Assembly: GCA_036395835.1 (NCBI GenBank)
Contig: DASWCW010000174.1
Location: 1 to 8,929 of the forward strand
Direction of reading: 5' to 3'
Length of the DNA stretch: 8,929 nt
DNA from: AP-16 sp036395835
GTDB lineage: Bacteria > Pseudomonadota > Alphaproteobacteria > Rhizobiales > Xanthobacteraceae
In this document: positions 6,902 to 8,929 of the stretch, one piece after another
Position numbering within the stretch: position 1 is the stretch's first letter
How the letters are laid out: every line of letters starts with the position of its first letter
The notes under the pieces: model-generated
What the model was told of the DNA's origin: nothing
Databases searched by the model: none
Seen by the model: the letters and a program-made list of their open reading frames with translations, nothing else
Made by a program: the position numbers and the translations under genes

Positions 6902-7200
6902 GCGAGAGCAGCGTTCGGCACGTGAGGATCCGCGGCCGAGTCCAGGCCGTTGGCTTCCGCGTCTGGGTCGAAGACAATGCGATTCTGCATGATCTCGGAG
7001 GCTGGGTCAGAAACCGGAACGACGGCAGCGTCGAGGCCGTGTTCGCCGGGCCCGCATCCGAGGTCGAGCGCATGATCGAATTGTGCCGCCGGGGGCCGCC
7101 CGGCTCCCGGGTCGAAGCCGTCGACGTGAGCGAAGCCGGACCGGAGCTCTTGTCCGAGCGCCATCAGGGCGAGCGCTTCTCCGTGCTGCCGACGCGGTGA
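6898..7200 (+). CDS. acyP: Acylphosphatase
   Basis: Acylphosphatase hydrolyses the carboxyl-phosphate bond of acyl phosphates such as acetyl phosphate or 1,3-bisphosphoglycerate. The 100-residue product has the signature RGRVQAVGFR (12-21) with catalytic Arg21, and WVRNRNDGSVEAVFAG (36-51) with catalytic Asn39. These are the two residues that bind phosphate and orient the water. The C-terminus (GERFSVLPTR) keeps the F.V strand pattern. The start ATG 6898 overlaps the previous stop and has GGAG at 6887-6890 at good spacing. The stop lies just before a long palindromic repeat (7209-7277) that separates it from the convergent lipB gene. This is a cytoplasmic housekeeping enzyme with no clear pathway link to its operon partners. 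Confidence 0.95.
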   Translation: MSESSVRHVRIRGRVQAVGFRVWVEDNAILHDLGGWVRNRNDGSVEAVFAGPASEVERMIELCRRGPPGSRVEAVDVSEAGPELLSERHQGERFSVLPTR

Positions 7201-7208
7201 GGCATCCG

Positions 7209-7277
7209 GTAGCCCGGATGGAGCGAAGCGAAATCCGGGACAGCCGATCCCGCATTGCGCTTCGCTCCATGGGCTAC
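7209..7277. repeat. Long palindromic repeat between convergent acyP and lipB
   Basis: GTAGCCC 7209-7215 pairs with GGGCTAC 7271-7277; ATGGAGCGAAGCG 7218-7230 pairs perfectly with CGCTTCGCTCCAT 7258-7270; an inner GGGA 7237-7240 pairs with TCCC 7248-7251. The two-base GG at 7216-7217 bulges out. The sequence (GTAGCCCGGATGGAGCGAAGCG...) is of a dispersed repeat type common in Bradyrhizobium and relatives. It can form a hairpin in both transcripts and could work as a bidirectional terminator. Its right arm contains the lipB stop codon (TAG on the minus strand, 7276-7274). Confidence 0.8.
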
Positions 7278-8032
7278 AAGGTCACCGCCTCCTCCGCCAT
7301 CTCGCTCGGATCTCCGGGAATGAAATCGGTCGCTCCGCACAGCGCCTCGAACTCGCGGCGCAGCACGAGGTCCACCTCGTCCATGCCGGCGGAGACGCCG
7401 AGGTCCGCCAGGCTGGTGACGCCGTAACGCGGACCGGAAACGCCGCACGGCACGATTCCGGAGAAATGCGCCAGCTCCGGCGCGACGTTGAGCGCCATTC
7501 CGTGCAGGGTCACGAAGCGCCGCACGCGGATGCCGATCGCGGCAATCTTGTCCTCGCGGCCGACGCCCTGATCCGGGCGGCGCACCCACACCCCGATGCG
7601 GTCCTCGCGGCGCTCGCCCGCAATCTCGAAGGCGGCGAGCGTGCGGATGATCCAGGCCTCCAGCGCGGCGACGAAGCGGCGGATATCGGGAATCCGGCGC
7701 TTCAGATCGAGCATCACGTAGGCGACCCGCTGGCCCGGACCGTGGTAGGTGAACTGCCCGCCGCGGCCGGTCGGGAATACCGGGAATCTGGCTTCGAGCA
7801 GCTCTTGCGGCCGGGCGCTGGTGCCGGCGGTGTAGAGCGGCGGGTGCTCGAGGAGCCAGACCAGCTCGGAGGCGCGACCCTTTGCGATCGCGTCGCTGCG
7901 CGCATCCATCGCGGCGAGCGCCGCCGGATAGGGCACGAGGCGCCGGCTCCGGCGCCATTGGCCCGGCGGCCACGGCCCGCCGCGGGTCCTCAGATCGATC
8001 GGCAAATCGTCGCGAAACTGCGCCAAGTTCAA
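7274..8032 (-). CDS. lipB: Lipoyl(octanoyl) transferase
   Basis: LipB moves octanoyl from acyl carrier protein to lipoyl domains of 2-oxoacid dehydrogenases and the glycine cleavage H protein; LipA then adds sulfur. The 252-residue protein shows the family motifs in order: LVPYPAALAAMDAR (32-45), EHPPLYTAGTSA (62-73), GRGGQFTYHGPGQ (89-101) that binds the acyl chain, Lys162 in DKIAAIGIRV (161-170), HGMALNV (177-183), and the active-site Cys196 in GIVPCGV. Lys162 and Cys196 are the expected catalytic pair. The N-terminus (about 30 residues before the core) is slightly long, so the true start could be internal, but no better in-frame ATG precedes the core. The last codons (EEAVTL, then TAG) lie against or within the palindromic repeat, so the C-terminal tail may have been changed by repeat insertion. 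It is transcribed towards acyP. Confidence 0.95.
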   Translation of the reverse strand: MNLAQFRDDLPIDLRTRGGPWPPGQWRRSRRLVPYPAALAAMDARSDAIAKGRASELVWLLEHPPLYTAGTSARPQELLEARFPVFPTGRGGQFTYHGPGQRVAYVMLDLKRRIPDIRRFVAALEAWIIRTLAAFEIAGERREDRIGVWVRRPDQGVGREDKIAAIGIRVRRFVTLHGMALNVAPELAHFSGIVPCGVSGPRYGVTSLADLGVSAGMDEVDLVLRREFEALCGATDFIPGDPSEMAEEAVTL

Positions 8033-8086
8033 GGCCTTCCTGCCTGCGGCTGCGATTGTACTCGCATTCTTTCCGGCGCGCGCGTT

Positions 8087-8108
8087 CGGCCCGGCCGCGG
8101 CCGGGCCG
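8087..8108. repeat. 22-bp perfect all-GC palindrome between lipB and tRNA-Leu
   Basis: The sequence is self-complementary through 22 bases, centred on 8097/8098 with half-site CGGCCCGGCCG. It contains only G and C. It lies 54 bases upstream of the lipB start on the lipB side and just before the likely tRNA promoter. It could be a regulator site or a hairpin in the lipB leader, or a chance product of very high GC. Confidence 0.5.
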
Positions 8109-8111
8109 GCC

Positions 8112-8139
8112 TTGTCGCGACCCGACCGATTTGTTACAT
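8112..8139 (+). promoter_or_regulatory. Candidate sigma-70-type promoter of tRNA-Leu
   Basis: TTGTCG (8112-8117) and TTACAT (8134-8139) are separated by 16 bases and lie 40 bases before the mature tRNA 5' end. This resembles the TTGAC/TATAAT type, and a stable RNA gene must have a promoter nearby. The match is imperfect and unverified. Confidence 0.35.
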
Positions 8140-8179
8140 GCCCCTCGTGCCGGCGTTCAAGCGCGGCACCAGCCCATCT

Positions 8180-8264
8180 GCGGTCGTGGCGGAAGTGGTA
8201 GACGCGCTAGCTTGAGGTGCTAGTGGGGCGACCCGTGGAGGTTCGAGTCCTCTCGACCGCACCA
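8180..8264 (+). tRNA. tRNA-Leu (anticodon GAG)
   Basis: The 85-nt cloverleaf is complete. The acceptor stem GCGGTCG (8180-8186) pairs with CGACCGC (8254-8260), followed by A and an encoded CCA (8262-8264). The anticodon stem CTAGC (8207-8211) pairs with GCTAG (8219-8223) around loop TTGAGGT, giving anticodon GAG at 8214-8216, which reads CUC/CUU leucine codons. The long variable arm (GGG/CCC hairpin around 8225-8234) marks a class II tRNA such as leucine. The T-arm is GGAGG, TTCGAGT, CCTCT. The 3' end is directly followed by AT-richer sequence with recombinase remnants, so this tRNA has probably been an integration site. Confidence 0.97.
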
Positions 8265-8319
8265 ATACCAAGCTACCGTACTCACAACAAACAGCATATT
8301 GATCCAGCTAGACTTTTCC

Positions 8320-8360
8320 ACACGGGCTACTACACGATTCACTACACATGGCCCGTGTAG
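8320..8360. repeat. Inverted and direct repeats between tRNA-Leu and the recombinase ORF
   Basis: ACACGGGC (8320-8327) is inverted as GCCCGTGT (8351-8358), enclosing the ATG at 8348. ACTACAC occurs twice in direct orientation at 8329-8335 and 8341-8347, and CTACAC appears once more inverted as GTGTAG at 8355-8360. Three copies of CTACAC in 32 bases next to an integrase-like start resemble integrase arm-type sites or an operator over the recombinase start; the role is inference. Confidence 0.45.
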
Positions 8361-8785
8361 CGACCAAGCCTACTCCCAACAAGAGCGGTCGTCGGACCGC
8401 GCGCAAGCGCATCCTTGCTGAGCTGCAGAACGACTACTTGGACCTGCTGCACACCATGGACGTGATCACCAAGGCCGGGGCGGGCTTTCGCTCGTTGGCG
8501 GATGCTTGGGCCGACACAACGACCCCGCATGGCAAGCTGATGCTGACGGTGCAGGGCGGCTTGGCCGAGTTCGAGCGGTCGTTGATCATGGCCCGAACAC
8601 AGGCAGGCATTCAGCGGGCGAAGGAGCGCGGCGTGGCATTCGGTAGGCCGACCGAGCTCAATCCGAAGCAGCGCCGTATGATCGCCGAGCGGTATGCTGC
8701 GGGCGAAACGGCGGCTGCGCTGGCCCGTGAGTTCGAGGTTGGCGAGGCGACGGTCTGGCGAGCACTCAACGAAGGGGTAAGCTAG
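8348..8785 (+). CDS. Truncated, probably chimeric site-specific recombinase remnant
   Basis: The 145-residue ORF is not a working recombinase. Residues ~31-145 match the C-terminal two-thirds of Pin/Tn3-type serine recombinases: DLLHTMDVITKAGAGFRSLA, ADTTTPHGKLMLTVQGGLAE with FERSLIMART (long helix region), RAKERGVAFGRP, then a helix-turn-helix near 104-141 (AALAREFEVGEATVWRALN). The entire catalytic core (active Ser near residue 10 and the LDRL(G/A)R arginines) is missing. The first ~30 residues (MARVATKPTPNKSGRRTARK, then RILAELQNDY) instead resemble the N-terminus of phage-type tyrosine integrases (SGR..ARKRIP.DVQ..Y). The position directly after tRNA-Leu fits such an integrase. I infer a deletion that joined two different recombinase genes near codon 30. 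The DNA-binding part could still bind DNA. An internal ATG at 8457 could start a pure serine-type fragment. No clear ribosome site is seen at 8348. Confidence 0.7.
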   Translation: MARVATKPTPNKSGRRTARKRILAELQNDYLDLLHTMDVITKAGAGFRSLADAWADTTTPHGKLMLTVQGGLAEFERSLIMARTQAGIQRAKERGVAFGRPTELNPKQRRMIAERYAAGETAAALAREFEVGEATVWRALNEGVS

Positions 8786-8846
8786 GATGTCTCGCAACCG
8801 GGCCGTTGCTCACTCGTTGTGCCGACAATCCAGAAAGGGGAATGCG

Positions 8847-8929
8847 ATGAAATTAGCAGCCAAGCTTACCGCCATCGTGTGTTTCGCCATTCCAGTACTT
8901 TCTAACGAAGCGGTTGCGCAGCAAAATAC
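8847..8929 (+). CDS. Secreted or periplasmic protein, N-terminal part only (cut by window end)
   Basis: From ATG 8847 the visible 27 residues are a classical Sec signal peptide: two lysines in the n-region (MKLAAK), a hydrophobic core LTAIVCFAIPVL, and an Ala-Val-Ala cleavage site just before QQN. AAGGGG at 8835-8840 is a good ribosome site at about six bases and decides this start; the ATG at 8842 is followed almost at once by TGA. The mature protein is outside the window, so no function can be given. It lies 61 bases after the recombinase remnant, within the same accessory-looking stretch. Confidence 0.65.
   Translation, partial: MKLAAKLTAIVCFAIPVLSNEAVAQQN

Noticed and set aside
7466..8215. 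Plus-strand 249-codon frame opposite lipB that runs into tRNA-Leu
   Set aside because: It is antisense to lipB with clear catalytic motifs and ends inside the tRNA, so it is not a gene.

Overview
The window is high-GC DNA. The genes (Rhizobiales-type propionyl-CoA carboxylase subunits, an octanoyltransferase, a ring-cleaving dioxygenase) and three families of GC-rich intergenic palindromes suggest an alphaproteobacterium of the order Rhizobiales, in or near the Bradyrhizobium/Rhodopseudomonas group. That placement is inference from protein style and repeat type, not a database match.

Layout. 1-1470: 3' part of pccB, the carboxyltransferase subunit of propionyl-CoA carboxylase. 1480-1932: a DUF4160/DUF2442 gene pair in the pccB transcript; the DUF4160 member is broken by two small deletions and the DUF2442 member is intact. 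1940-2056: an intergenic palindromic repeat. 2071-2500: a short single-PAS-domain protein with a frameshift. 2533-3474 (minus): a two-domain VOC-fold ring-cleaving dioxygenase. 3579-5594: pccA, the biotin carboxylase/biotin carrier subunit, with complete active-site residues. 5604-5771: a cluster of hairpins and repeats. 5896-7200: a likely three-gene operon (DUF805-like membrane protein, gamma-glutamylcyclotransferase-like protein, acylphosphatase). 7209-7277: a long palindromic repeat whose right arm contains the stop codon of lipB. 7274-8032 (minus): lipB. 8180-8264: tRNA-Leu(GAG). From 8265 on the sequence looks like accessory DNA: short CTACAC repeats, an ORF that seems to join the N-terminus of a phage-type tyrosine integrase to the C-terminal half of a serine recombinase, and the start of a secreted protein that runs off the window.

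Functionally, pccA and pccB together would convert propionyl-CoA to methylmalonyl-CoA; here the two genes are about 2.1 kb apart with unrelated, partly decayed genes between them. LipB makes the lipoyl cofactor of 2-oxoacid dehydrogenases. The rest is housekeeping or unknown. I see no obvious complete novel system. The most informative parts are the decayed DUF4160/DUF2442 pair, the chimeric recombinase scar beside tRNA-Leu, and the repeat that overlaps the end of lipB.
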